Below are positions 1 through 12,600 of a DNA stretch of 64,000 nt, piece after piece. The stretch is taken from the NCBI GenBank assembly GCA_008360955.1, contig LUCM01002402.1:127923-191922 (forward strand). Direction: 5' to 3'. Origin of the DNA: Fasciolopsis buskii. Lineage: Eukaryota > Platyhelminthes > Trematoda > Plagiorchiida > Fasciolidae. A model generated the notes under the pieces. That model had not been told where the DNA came from and made no database searches. It saw nothing but the letters and a program-made list of their open reading frames with translations. The translations under genes and the position numbers were made by a program. The first letter of the stretch is position 1. Each line of letters begins with the position of its first letter.

Positions 1-560
1 TTATCGTAAAACTCGTTTTTCTCCATATCAGTGCTGCAGTCTGTTGGAGCGTATGTCGAGATAACAAGTAAACTACGCTTAACACTACTATTCTTTCGGA
101 CGCCGGCTGATCCCTGCAGTCTCATGGCACACAAGCGACTGTTGACTGGGATCCAATCTAAAAGGGCTGCTTCAGCCTTCTCACTCAAGACTATTCCTAC
201 ACCACGTTGACTCACAGCTTGAGCTGCTTCGTCTCCTGAAGTGCGAAGAAAATATCTTGACGAGACATTTGAGGCAGTTAGTTGAATTAAAATACTCTGC
301 GCAAATAATGAATTCGTGCTTCACTCACACAGCAGACATCAATCGAAAGTGAGTCCACTGTCAGAGCCAAACACGCCTGTTGGCCAGCCTGCATTAAAGT
401 GCGCACATTGAAGGAACCGAGAATCAGAGGCTGACGAGGCTTGAGATAATGTGAGCTAACAGATTGAAAACCACCTACCACAATAATTGACAATAAACCG
501 TTGGGAGTATCGTGCGTGTTATCAATGGAGATACTATGGGTAGGCAGAATGGGCAAACAG
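1..560 (-). mobile_element. RTE-type LINE fragment: AP endonuclease domain, frameshifted, cut by window edge
   Basis: Read on the minus strand, this encodes the first part of an apurinic/apyrimidinic-type endonuclease, the domain that nicks target DNA for an RTE-clade non-LTR retrotransposon. Near 440-400 the frame reads LGSFNVRTL, holding the conserved Asn motif. Near 310 it reads CVSEARI, holding the metal-binding Glu. A stop at 287-289 closes this frame, but the match resumes one base out of phase: FLRTSGDEAAQAVSQRGVG, then LSEKAEAALLDWIPVNSRLC, then LLVISTYAPTDCS toward position 1. A single frameshift therefore breaks the reading frame. The reverse transcriptase half would lie left of position 1. 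The wording is close to the RTE endonucleases often annotated as 'craniofacial development protein 2-like'. It is a dead copy, not a host gene. Confidence 0.85.
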
Positions 561-1110
561 ATTGGGTTGGAGACGGAAGAGACAGGTTGAATAAAAGAGA
601 GGGAACTCTGAGCAGCAGCATACTTGCCACTACCTACCCCACTCCCGCTCGATGCAATGGGCAGCGCGGTTCTGATTATCCTGCGCTACGACCGATGCAG
701 TATGGAATTATTTGTAGGCGTGTAACTCATGGGGATTGATGGACAGTCGCTGCTAAGGCGTCCAGCCACTAAGCAGAAGAATGATTAGGGTTCTCGACCA
801 AAACGTTTGGTTCTGACAAGAACCTGACCACAAGGCAGCGGAGCACAACTGAGTGGGCGCCCATCTACTTGAATCAATTATTCTTCCACTCGTTTTTCCG
901 ACTGAGCTACTAATTAAGACTAACCCCCGACTTGGAGAACCAGGAGACTACTTCCTCAGGCCTCTACCCACTGACTTTCCATGCATGATTGGATCGCCGG
1001 CATGAGATAAGCCATCCTGTATAGCTCGTTGGATAATGGAGGCATGCAAGCCGTCACACCACGTCAAGGTGTAGTCTCGCAGTGACAGGGAATTAAACGT
1101 GCATTAGGAG
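561..1110 (-). mobile_element. Probable 5' leader of the RTE-type LINE
   Basis: This stretch lies directly upstream of the endonuclease reading frame on the minus strand. It has higher GC and fewer AT-runs than the DNA beyond about 1120, and no coding match. I infer that it is the untranslated leader of the same element. The outer boundary is a guess based on the change in composition; no target-site duplication was identified. Confidence 0.4.
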
Positions 1111-4100
1111 TTTAAAAACAGAACATTGGTGCATATCAACAGCAGTCCACTCTCATCGAAAGCTGCATGTCTAATCAGCTTTTCTTTCGACTGCTAATGG
1201 TCCATCCGAACCAGTGATTTTATGGATCCGGGTTTAGACTGTCAACTAACTGACACGAGTGCATTTTGACCAGTGCAGCTCCGCGATCTGTGTTCTCACT
1301 CACCGAAATTTAGCCGACCAGTTTCGGTAGGGGCCACAGAGACTTCAGTCTATCATTCTAAAGGGGTGTGGTACTTGTTCAGATCAGCTACATACAGACT
1401 AATTTCAACAAATGCATTGCATAACAAAGCAGACTACTGGTAGAGTCCAGCGAGAATTACTTCTGTTCTCAATGAGGAAATCCATAAAATTCAGCTCACA
1501 ACCTCTAATTCCATTTTCAGAGAATCATACTCATGTCACTACATTACAATACACTTGGAAAAATTATCCTTAGGAGGGATTGGATTAGTCAGGTAAAAGT
1601 ATGGTCGGGGAAGGAATTTGTGGTATTACATGCATAACCTGAATTCCCAAGAGCGCATTGTGTTAATTGTTTTGTTGTCTAGGCTTTGTATTGGGACGGA
1701 GTTTGGACCAGGGGAGTTAAAGCGCAACCACAAATTGTTTTTGAGAGCACAGTGGAAGGTTGTGAAGACGGATTGCGACAGCTTCCGCAGTGCTCAAGAG
1801 GCGAGGCTTTGCCAACCTAGACCGTTGACTTCTGACCTTATACGGGGTCCGGAAAGCTTGCGTCACATTCACGGTGTGGTTAGTCTGTGCTAGGTGTGAA
1901 ACAACTGCACTATTAAGTGATTTTATTGTTTCACTGCCCAACCATGCATGGTGGCGTTCACTGATGCGTTCAGGCAACCGCCTGACCTTTTACACGTATT
2001 TAAGCCATGCATTCACTACCATTTTGCACACCGTAATCAGTGACCGACGTCAGAGGTACCAGCCCAATTGGAATGTTCTTTTTTATCCTCTGTTTACCGC
2101 AGTAGGAAACATTCTCGGGTGTGCATTCTTGACTAAACAGCTGCATTTAATTGTGTCGGTAAGGCTTTTTTGTTGTCAGTGTTTCACAAATGAAAGCTAA
2201 TTTTCGTTCATTTTGTTAGTGATGCCGAACTAGTTGGGCAAGCAACTCAATTCCTTTCCATCATGGCTAATATCTCAACCACCGACCTTATGCTGTCTGA
2301 ATTGCACCATTTTGTCTATCTGTTTTCATTTTTACATTCGTAGCCTACCCGGGGCATCTGATGCACTATGGGTCAATTATGTCAATAATTTTGTGACTGA
2401 AACTAAAGCCGATAATGACTAAGTTGTCTAAAATGAATGATTACATGTTTCGTCGAAGATCACGAGACAGGCTTCAGGTAAGTATTTGCCGGTCTTGCAT
2501 GCAACAGTAGCACGCACAAATTTATTGCTGCTACTCAATGGAAGGTGACGAATCACTAAGCCTGTCAGCTTTAACCTTGGATGTCAATTCCACAGCGTAT
2601 ATGATGGATAGTCAGCAGTTATCCCATTCTAGATACCATCCGAATTTTTGTCCCGAAATCCCGAAGACTCTATAGGAAAATCTTCATATCCATTTGAGAT
2701 GTTCTCCGTATTGGACTACTCGTACGGTTGTCAACAGGCAAATTAACGAAAATCCACAGAGACAATGAGCTCCCGGCTTTATTAGCCACACTAATTTCTT
2801 GAACAGTGGCATGAATCATGCTAGTCAAATTTGACGTTAAATCGAGTTCGTGGATGAATAAATATTGCCATGCAGTAAATTCTTTTAAGGTCAAGGAGCC
2901 AGCGGTTCAGGTTACTTTCCTACACTCTTATTCCATGTGGTAAAGAGTTAATATTATCAGTAACAAATTCCCTCGGAATATTTCTGACGATCGAAAAGTT
3001 GCTTTTGTCACACTTGTAACGCACTTAAAAATAGGACCCTAACGGTGAATCAGTTTAAGGACATCCAACTCCTTGTTCCAAAGGATCAGGTACAGAATAT
3101 GCCAAGATTGGAGGAATGGTATGAAACGGGTTCAAGGCGGAAGTTTTTACTCCCTCACACTATAATGACCGCGCAAAAATGCTAACTTTACTTGCCTGGT
3201 GAGGACAAACTCGACGATGAATCCCATGACCCAATTCAGGATTGCAACATCACTTGCAAACCCAACCAGGCCTGGTTGAATAAGGAAAACCAAGAAGCTT
3301 TAGCAGTTGGCTAAGAGGACGAAACTGATACTTACTCACAACAATACAGAGCATGAGTTGATGGCAGCCCGGCATCGACAAATATCGGTCTTCGGTGGAC
3401 TCAGCACTGTCTTCCAGTATTTCTTTTGGTCAATTTGATGTGGTGTGCAGCAAACTGTATATGAAATTCATGTTGACGTCGTAACTCACGAAGTGTTAGA
3501 CTTTCCAGGATTTTTACGACATTTGAGGCATGGTTGTAATGGAAAAGCTTGCTATTTAGCCGCTAAAGCGCACGACACGAAAGGAGAGAGAGGAACCGAC
3601 AACCGCCAGCCCGAAGATTGAAGCGGCATAGAATCACGCAAGGTTTTACTGGGTCACGTGTGTTAATGAGCGGGGCTACTGTGGGTCGCCACCAGAGATG
3701 ACGTTTACTAAAGTCTGATTAGGCTTAACCAAAATCTTCTTTTAGAAAGGCGACCATTTCCATAAAATGCAAACTTTCTTAGAATTCACGAACGGTCTGG
3801 TCATCAAAACGACAATTTTTCCCGTTCTTGATGTTGCCAACTTTGATCAACTGAAAAGGCTCCTCCCCATTTCATTCTTGGGCAGGAGAATTCTTTTAGA
3901 AAACCTCCAGCTAGAAATTCTCTTTCCAGAATCGTTTTTATAGGCCACCACTTGCAAAGCATCTACGGCTCGCACCATTTTCAGCTGCCGTTCACATTCA
4001 TTACACGCCTTGCTTTATTGTGCCGGCATTACATACTTCAACTCCGCCAAAAGATATAACATTTAAAAATTATCCATCCTTATTAGGACACTGATGCAGG

Positions 4101-4769
4101 ATTAGGAAAATGAATCTATATTGTAATTCCTACCAGAATTATGAGTAACTCTGCCCCAATTTTGGACATGATCGATCTTCTGCCTCTTTCACATCAGTGT
4201 GCCAGACTTTATTGTCCTATTGTCAAGTTAGATATTCAAATTCAATTAGGCTTCCATTTATCAAATGCAAACCATTTTATCTTGGCAATCGGGTTCGCTC
4301 AAATTCAAATGGCGATAATGCAGTCTGCAACCAGATATAATGGGGAAACTCGCAAATAAATTAATTATACTTGCTATTACTTTAAAGAGTATAGAGAGTA
4401 GCACCAAAAGACGAATAGGCTCGCATTAACTTATTCATAAGCATAGCATTAAATCACTTTAAATACGACTAATATCAGCTGGAGGGTGATTGAATAAACT
4501 GAATGATTCAACAGTGGAAAAAGGTGCACAACTGTGATCAAGAACTAACTCTGGACCAGAATACTGGGATGTAATTAGTCTAATGGAGTTTGAATGTGAG
4601 TGGCAATTCGATCGACTGATAGATCTGACTCCGTCACCTACACCAAAGTTTGAGATGTCTAAGTTTGTTTTCATGTATGTGTTAATATCAGGACAACAGA
4701 AAAGGGTCTGTTAACGGTGCAGCTGTTGAGGGGTTTAAGAGCTACAGGCTAGTGAGGGAAGGTTGATAT
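1111..4769. other. No recognisable gene; unassigned spacer
   Basis: AT-rich DNA with only short open frames on both strands and no domain that I recognise. The longest, about 108 codons at 1874-2200 on plus, has no motif and overlaps an open frame on the other strand, as random sequence does. A stretch near 3550-3720 is more GC-rich than its flanks and may be repeat debris. Confidence 0.5.
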
Positions 4770-5420
4770 CAAAACTTGTTAACGTCCTCAGCATTGTTAC
4801 TCCTGACAAGTAGGACTGTATAGCAAAAATGAGAGCAACACTGAGAGACTCATCCGGACTTGCGAAATCACCAAACGGGAAAGATATCCAAGGCATAAAT
4901 GCTGCTGAAATAGCAAGGTCTAACAAATGTTACCAAATCCAAAAGCGTAAGGCCAACTGGTAAGATAATTTAAGAACTATGGCTTGTGCCTAAAGTTCAC
5001 AAAGAAGGACTGCTCTTCAGATCTATGTCGAACATGGACACGCCACACGGTGGCAAGATGGTTAAGTGGGATATAGGAATCGATGACACTAGCCCTCTCC
5101 AGATACGAGATACTCCCCAGTTGGTTGACATTGTAAAAATCGACATATGAACGGAAATCAGTTCTTCTCGCTTTATTTTGTCTCATGGGTAACCAGAATC
5201 CCGATTGATGAAACTATGAATTGGCTGTGTGATCACATTTACCAAAAACTACACGGACACAGGCCGCCGGATGAATGCATTGAAATAGCTTCGCTTTGTC
5301 TGCATGTACCACATTCAGTTCGGATTGTGCGAGAAAATATTCCGTTGACGCTACCAAAATTTCTCTGTGGTAGATGCCATGTGCTTGCGCTATTCCCGCG
5401 TGCAAGCACTAATCCTTAAA
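4770..5420 (+). mobile_element. Penelope-like element, reverse transcriptase remnant
   Basis: The plus strand carries broken reverse transcriptase wording of the Penelope-like class. Near 4790-4870 the frame gives LTPDK followed by KMRATLRDSSGL, like the Penelope region before the fingers. At about 4980-5130, in mixed frames, come a GL..K.HK-like motif and a .PQLVDI-like motif. At 5147-5417 a longer frame begins NGNQFFSLYFVSWVTRIPID, then ETMNWLCDHIYQKL and IASLCLHVPHSVRI. This matches the order 'F S L D V . S L F T . I P I D E T' of the Penelope palm, in which the usual Leu-Asp is replaced here by Leu-Tyr-Phe. Later motifs with the YxDD site and the GIY-YIG endonuclease were not found, so the copy is truncated and inactive. 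Confidence 0.7.
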
Positions 5421-7150
5421 TGAAGTTTCTGAATACGGTTTGGTATGTCCTTTAACCTCAGTAACTGCCTTCATCACAAGAAGTGATCTGAAACTAGCAC
5501 AATAATAGTAGTTCACTTAAGATGCAACCACCTGTCAGTTCATGTTCCTCACTTGTGGTGCCATGGGTTCCTCAACATTCGCTTTCGATAATTGTAAACT
5601 ATGGAGTAAGATTTCGTTTCTTATTGTCTTCCAGCGTTTTAGCCAGTTCATCAGCTTGCACACGTTCCAGCGTATCTTCAATATCCAGTGGACATCGCCA
5701 ACTGCTCCTGAGAAGCTTCGGAATTCACATGTTTTGGTTTTAACCTCTGTCCTAGCATTTGAGTTTAGTCGACTGATTCCTCATGATTTTATTTCACCCA
5801 GTTGAAGTCTTAATCGTCCACAACGTCCACAGGGGTACCAAAGTAAAGAAAACAGTCTGCGAGCGATGGAGGACGAAACGCTTGGTCATAGTTTACTGCT
5901 CCCCAAAAGCCTTCCTGATCCATTTATGAGTGAATGTTTCCCACGTCATCGCGCATTGGTCTTTACCAGTCACAGTATGACTTGTGCATCATGTTTGGCA
6001 AAAATATCGATAAAAATATCCCTGGTCATTGCACACGTCTTTTAAATTGTCACATTTTGCTTGTCCCCTGAATCCTACTTTGCCAACCCACCATTCACTC
6101 CTGCTGGGACAGTAAAGCCTATTGTTACTCGACCATGAGTTTGACCCTCAGTGTGCTAACCACAGATGGCGTAACTATCTGTTTCTTAGAAAGCTAGTAT
6201 GCAAATTCATGGCACATAACTGATGAACTGCTGCCGGACATGTTCAACAAGACCATTTCTATTGCATGATTACGGTCAGCTGAAATTCCGGAAACACTCA
6301 CTGGATGTTTCTCCTTTCGCTAGCTCCCCGTTTGTACCACGACGATTCTATTCAGAAAACACTGGTTGTGAAAATAGTTCAACTTAATTGGTTTGACTGA
6401 CCAAGTGAAAGTCGAGGAAATCGGTCGACAGATCCGACCAAACTCGACGTCATTGCCGGTTTTAGTGAAGCAAAGCTGATTGTTTGAGGTCACTGCAAAA
6501 TCGGAGAACATGGTCGAAGAAACTTTTGTGACTGAGCCAAGTATTTAACCAACGAGTCCACATGTGCGAAAGGCAGGCACACTTGGTATCTCTGTGTATG
6601 TGTTAAGTAGGAGTGATCTAAATTCTTGGTTCTTCCTCACTCTCAGATGAAAACTCTTTATCGCAAGAATTGCCAGTCTAACTCAGCCAATGCCTCTTCT
6701 AAATGATAGTCATCTCGACTTCCGATTATTTTATTGCCACTGTTTGAAAAATAGAACTGTGTTAAAAATTAAGATTGTTATTCAAAACAAACGATTCAAC
6801 GGTATGTTGAACAAACGTTACCTGGAACTTTGTTATCACAATCCGTCTGTTCAAACACCCTCTCTGATGGTGGATTGCATTTATTTTGGTTGACCTGAAA
6901 AACCGGTATTCTCTTACTCCCAACCAAAACCGGTAGCTGCCCTGTTTTGGGATTGGTGAATATCTCCCCACTGTGGAACACTGTCATTATAATACTACAG
7001 TGACAACAATTTTGGTCACAGATTATCCCAACAAAACATAGCCACCTCTCTGAGGACATTCCATTCCATTCCATTGTAGTCACTGGAAAAACCAAAATGA
7101 ATTTTCATGAAATATTTCACCGTCTGATGTCACCGCTCAACTCACCATAA
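5421..7150. other. No recognisable gene
   Basis: Only short overlapping open frames, for example 5522-5805 on plus and 6762-7095 on minus, with no domain match. A short CCATT repeat lies at 7057-7075. Confidence 0.5.
7057..7075. repeat. (CCATT)n microsatellite, about four units
   Basis: Direct reading shows about four tandem copies of a five-base unit. No function is implied. Confidence 0.8.
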
Positions 7151-7292
7151 AGAAACCATGAAAGCAGTGCACAGCTGTTTCATCCTTGTTAGGACTAATC
7201 AGCAGTTCATATACACCGCACCCGAACTGAGACGCGAACCCAGGACGAACCATTTTAAGTCGAACGCCTCAACCATTGCGCTACCAGGCAGG
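7151..7292 (-). mobile_element. tRNA-derived SINE, copy 1
   Basis: Read on the minus strand, an RNA polymerase III internal promoter is visible. Box A (TAGCGCAATGG, 7283-7273) fits the consensus TRGYNNARNGG, and about 32 bases later box B (GGTTCGCGTCT, 7240-7230) fits GGTTCGANNCC. After the tRNA-like head comes a tail that includes the complement of CATCCTTGTTAGGACTAATC and of ACAGCTGTTT. The same tail recurs at about 24168-24225, and a related one is in the copy at 18.1 kb. Head plus shared tail in several places is what defines a SINE rather than a tRNA gene. No intact cloverleaf was found. Confidence 0.7.
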
Positions 7293-8042
7293 TTCGTAAC
7301 GATTTGTTGAACTTTGTTCTCTCGTGAACTGTTGTTGTGATTTCGTTTCATTCAATCGGCAGTGATGAAGCATGAATACGTTTGCGGTACCGCATCATAT
7401 TTCGTCTTATTTGACCTGGTATGAACAAGTTGAAAAGTTCCGGTTTCTCGATGGTTGCGAAACAATTACACTCCCGGTTAAAACTAACCAGGCTGTACTG
7501 AATCCGTTAACCATGGGTAGAAATATTCAACACTTTAGCGAAATCGTGTTAGAGCTGGTTAAGAAATGCCTGACTGCTAGTGGCACTTGCAAAATGTCTA
7601 CAATATGATCCAAATGATAATCGCGTGCTTAATTTCGATTATCCTCGTTCCTGGTGGAGACAGTTTTGACCTGCGAACTTTCCGAAATCACTTAAAGTAC
7701 CGCAGAAATAACTTCCAGCTGTTGGTAATATGGCTGAAACTGTTAAGTCTTGTAGCATGCCGCGGGCATTTTCTCAAACCTTATAACCAAATACAGGCAA
7801 GACTGTGAATATTAACCTTTTTTTCGGTGGCTGGCCTTCAAGGTGACAGGTCTGAGCCTTGGAACCATTCCGAAATATTTTATGACTTTTGTGAAAGACT
7901 GCGAATTTGTGTTGTAGATGAGCTTACGTTACTGATACATCCTAATGAGATAAAAGAGGTGTCTACACAGAGGCCATGGCTCACTACAATGATGAACGAG
8001 ATATGGTGAATGAGTTCATTTACGGATAAACGACAAACTCAC
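7293..8042. other. Three consecutive plus-strand open frames of unknown status
   Basis: Open frames at 7372-7608, 7587-7808 and 7827-8009 follow one another on plus just beyond the last FN3 exon. No domain is recognised and no convincing splice sites connect them. They could be chance, a decayed element, or an antisense transcript unit. The last reads quite protein-like (FCERLRICVVDELTLL), but that is not evidence of coding. Confidence 0.2.
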
Positions 8043-8330
8043 ACGGACTGTTGGCCAGTGTAACCGCAGACGTAAATTCGCTTAGCACCTCATCCCGAAC
8101 AGTGCGAGACCGAAGGTAGTACTCATATTTCTCGCTGTAGTTCAAGTTGTGCACAACTATTTCGTTACCGTTTACCTGATACGTGGTATTCCACTTGCCT
8201 GAAACAGCACTCACACGCATCTCGTAATAGAGATGACAGTCAGGGGGGATACCACGAACCTCGGTCCACGAGATGTGGTGGCTGGTGTCATTCACGTGAA
8301 TGGCAGATACATTTTGAGGAACTGACGGAG
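8043..8330 (-). CDS. FN3-repeat protein, exon with FN3 domain (most C-terminal seen)
   Basis: A 288-nt exon encodes one complete fibronectin type III beta-sandwich of about 96 residues. Upstream is a good acceptor, CTTTTTTCAG, at the 8331 side; downstream is the donor GTGAGT (8042-8037). Both junctions are phase 1. The frame starts APSVPQNVSA, the usual A strand, then has the core Trp of strand B (HHISWTEV), the Tyr-rich F strand (YEYYLRSRT) and a G strand ending near TLANSP. FN3 domains bind partner proteins outside the cell in receptors, adhesion molecules and receptor phosphatases. Which of these this gene encodes cannot be told from FN3 domains alone. No following exon was identified between here and position 1. 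Confidence 0.88.
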
Positions 8331-9406
8331 CTGAAAAAAGAGTGGTTCAGTATATACCGATGTATTGTTTGCCAAGTTCGTTCAGCTGTTTGGTTCATGT
8401 GTTTCATAAATAAGAATGAAAAGCCTGATAGAGATATAAAATGAGTAGAAAAACTAGGAATTATTCATTATGCGCAAATTGTTATTTTCAATGAAAAACT
8501 AAATTGGGCACATTGTTTGATCGGGTGTTGACGATTTTCCCCAGGGCACGGAATTTGCTGAGCTTCGTGACAATGTCTTTAAATATTCTTAAATTTCTGG
8601 CCTACACCGCTTCCGGGAGGTTATTGCATTTAGCAGCAGTGTTCACGGGCAACTATCGCCAGGTGCGTCGACTAGCGATAAAGCGGTCCAAATCAGTTAC
8701 TCTAGTGCGCATGTGCGATTCGCATTGCTGTCTGTTGAGTTGACGGAAGAAAACTCCAGGAGGTGATAATTGGTGGGAAGACCCATTTTCAGCGTTCCTC
8801 AGTCATATCCGTACAATAACAGTGTTTCCACTATCTTCAGTGTCTGGAGCAGAAAATCAAGGCAAATAAAAGAAAACCTTGGTGAGTGATTTCATTTGAC
8901 AAGGTGTGAACACACCGCGCCAATACTCGTCGTGAACGTCGCTTGGCTTGGTTGAGTACAGAAACAGTTAAAAGCTAAGTGCTCAAATATGCCAGCAAAG
9001 ACTACACTAGGAGAGGAGAAGAACAATGTGAAACTCCTGGTACTGATATGAAACAAGTAGACAGAATCTAGCCATATTAGGTTTATGTGAAGCGCGCTTG
9101 TGATTCTTGGTTCGAATCATGTCACAGCTGAGATAAGGTGGCTGATTGCCATTGATTATTACAGAAGTGTTCCACAAAATGAATGACTTCATTCATGATT
9201 TTATTAGTGACAATTTGCGTTTAACTGATTCGTGAAATGATTGAACCCGATAAGCAGAACGAGATTCGGCAAATCTCAAAGTGATGCACCTAGCTTATTT
9301 TCCCAAATTATTCCTGTAATGTGGTGCTAAATTCTACCGTTTATAGCCAATTACTAGAGTGATATTCTTTTTGTTTTGTTTTATGCGGGAAATATTGGTT
9401 GCTTAC
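8331..9406 (-). other. Intron of the FN3 gene
   Basis: This lies between two FN3 exons. It holds only short open frames. A tRNA-like box B (GGTTCGAATCA, 9111-9121, plus) is present but a convincing box A is not, so a further SINE copy is possible but unproven. Confidence 0.7.
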
Positions 9407-9688
9407 TTGGTGGCAGTATTGTTACGGAATTCTGTCTCGAAGGTCCCTTTCCGTGAGCACTTTGTCCCGTAACCGTGACCACGAACAACCTACAGGGGGG
9501 TAGCCGGTAGAACACGACTGAATTATTTGAAGTTCTTTTCGTTTCGGATATTTCTGGTGGTGGAAAGACGGAGTTCAACTCAACAACATACTCCAGGTCC
9601 ACCGAAGTAGGTTGATATCCTGACCAGCTGACCGTTAGTTTACTGTCCGTGGGTTTAAGCTCAATCCACTCCACCGGGCTTGGTGAAA
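9407..9688 (-). CDS. FN3-repeat protein, exon with FN3 domain
   Basis: A 282-nt exon, phase 1 at both ends, encodes about 94 residues. The acceptor is TTTTTTTGTCAG and the donor is GTAAGC (9406-9401). The frame opens VSPSPVEWIELKP, carries the strand-B Trp in KLTVSWSGY, then strand E as NNSVVFYRLPP, and the F-G region as LFVVTVTGQSAHGKGP. It lies 719 nt upstream, in protein order, of the exon ending at 8330's partner domain and joins it in frame. Introns precisely between domains are typical of FN3 arrays built by exon duplication. Confidence 0.9.
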
Positions 9689-12600
9689 CTGACAAAAAAA
9701 TGGATTGAGGAAAAATGAGAAGTCCACATTTCCTTATTTAGGCAAGTTGGCATCATGCTACCCACGGCACGTTAACCCCATCGGAGAGAGAGCAGTTTCA
9801 TATTTACTGATCCCTCAGCTATTTGTGGTATCGTCTAAAGGTAGTTTTATTATTGCAAATCTAGCGTTCATCATCAGTGCGGTTTTAGTACTACAAGAAT
9901 CTTCACAAAGGAGGAAGCTGCGTACTTCACAGTCGTTCATTCTCCCTTGATATTTTTTCATCCGTGTATCATAATTCCTATGCATTTTAAGTGGACTTCC
10001 AGTGCTGAACTGGCATCTTTCAAAATGACGTACAAATATTTCACACCAGCAAAACACAGCGCAGTTCCAATGCAATAACAGGTAAATAGACCTATACAGC
10101 TAATATGTAGGCGAAGAGGAAGTCATACACTGCCAGATAGCAGGTGCTTTAGTGGTTCCGCCTTACACATTCTATGATCTGTTTGCACATTTCCGTGGTA
10201 TTTGGGCGTACGAGTTTCACAGACAGGAAGTACAGCATTTGCGCCACTGAATTCCGTTCTGAGACTTGTCTTATAGCTTCCTCAACCGAATGCAGTTCTC
10301 ATCTCTTGGACACCAACCAGGAAGGCTAATCGAACCTAACTTCATGCATCCACGCCAAGTTATGGCCTGAATGCGGCTTCGCTTATTCTAGCCTTATCCA
10401 ATAAGCACAGAAGAAAAATGGAAAGTAGTGGATGGTCAATAAAGGCGACGTTGAGCGACTAACTCAGTCAGAGGTCGACTGTCAGCAGCTAACACCCGAC
10501 GACGCATTTCATAATTGTTCACTTGATGTTTTCAACATACTGGATCAAGGTTTCGGAGAGAGAAAGTCTTTGGGCATCCTAAATGCGGATGGATAAAGGC
10601 CCGCTGCCGCAAAGAAGAGAGCTACAAACGACGAAACTTTACACCATTATCTTGAGGAAAAGCCATATGTAATGGCGGCGCTTCCAGTAGAGCAAATTGG
10701 CGAAAGCTGCTTCAGCTTTCGCAGTTTATGATATGATCCTCTCCCCATTACCTCCGCCAGTTATAATCAAACTCCTAAGGTGCTTAACAGCGTTGACTAT
10801 CTCCAACCGACCACCGCAGGGTACAAGTGCAGGAACAGACAGTCCCGAAGAAGTAGTTTGCCTTTTGAAGGTACAAAGCCAATACTATATCGAAATGCCT
10901 CAGTCGTCAAGCGGTCCAACACATGTTGAATTGCCTGTAAATCGTCGCTTATTTGGGCGACATTATTGGCATACCCGGGAGAAGTTCAGCTCCATCGTCC
11001 AAAACAACAAAGCAAAGCATTATACGACAAAATCGAAATAAGGATTTGGGACATCCCTGACTTACTACACTGAAGACGAGAAACAGTGAGGAAAGTCGGC
11101 CATGTGCAATAACCTGACTAGTACAACTACTTTAAGACCGGCATGTGCTTCTCAGATGTTTCATTGTCCAGAAAACGGTGGCAAGGTCCAGATCCACCAA
11201 CTGAGTCAAAGGCTGCCTGAATGTCTAGGAACACAGTGGTCGATGGATTTCGGGGGTTGCAAACGATGATCTAACAGCTATCGAGCGATGAAGATTTGAT
11301 CGAGCCATCCATTATCAGCTCGAAATTTAGGCTGTTCCTCACGAGTTTGCTCTTCAGGCATGTTTAAAACACGAGGAGAATGACGGACGTGACCATCTGA
11401 AGTGGTAGGGGTAAGGCTGATATATCTACGGTCACAACAATAAACATGCAAGCGCTTAAAAATGATAACTTTATCTGGTACAGTGTTTGGCGCAATCTGC
11501 GCTAGGTTGCCACATATCGGTAATTGTAATTTATACATCATTATCTTTGTGAAAACCTTTGGACCGTGCCCGACCAAAGTCCCCTTAATCGCCCGGTTTC
11601 CAATGAAAAGTAACCCCGAAAAGTGGGAAAATTGTATTCAAATCACCATCTCATACTGCATAAAAGTGAAAGCATGGATACCGGTTCCGTTGTTAATGAT
11701 CGCTCCGGTGAATTTCATAACCAAATGTCGACTGTTAATTAGTCGATGGACTGGTGTGACGGGTGAATGAAATGCAATCAGTCATTGGTAACGTCGTGTA
11801 AACAGTGCAACTGATTCAAGAATTCCTGTGAAAAATACGATAGCCCGTCATTGGCTATTCTCAGCAATATAATGGTACATGGTTGAATAGTGGCTGGGAT
11901 TTTCGTTAAGACATTTTAATGGAGATTATCTGTTCCTTGACATAAATCCTCAAATAAGCTGAACTTAACCCAAATGCATTTAACTGTTTATGACGAAGAA
12001 TAACTCGACTGATCGATTTGGAATTCTCAGTAGTTGTTGGTGCTCCACTGAGCCTGAGATCTGCCCGAATACCTATGTTTACTCATTATCAGGTGTCTGA
12101 AGTACTGTTACGGTACTACTCCGATTCTTTCAAGGAAGCTGTTAATTCCTCGATGTCTGAAAAAGATCGTCGCCGTTCTGCCAGCTGACATGTAGATGCT
12201 CAGTTGCAGTAATATTACGTAATCTGGAGTCCGGAAATTCGGGAAACTCCAACTTCTTGGCATTTGCGAAACTCTTGCATCAAAGTGACCAGCAAGCCTG
12301 GTGTTATCTATATAGAAATATTCACTGAGATGTACCAGTCTATAATGTACGTCTCAAACTCTGAGAAAGTGATTAATTCTCTTGAAAAACATCCAGCCGG
12401 TTAGACAAATGCTAACACGGAAGCCTTCGCGAAAGCTAGGCTATTTACACATGAAAAAAAGACAGATCATCTCATTGGTCAAGGGAACTTATTATATTCA
12501 AGAAGGCTGGTCCAATTAAAGCCCCACCCAGAACCACCAGATTGCTCTGTCTGTTCGAAAACACTGAGCACTTTGCAGTGGGTTCTTCCGACAGTCACAC

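Noticed and set aside
3340..3454. Minus-strand Cys-rich segment between CATATACAG and GTGAGT as an extra exon of the FN3 gene
   Set aside because: It starts in phase 1 but ends in phase 2, has no domain match, and a 115-base open segment is easily chance.
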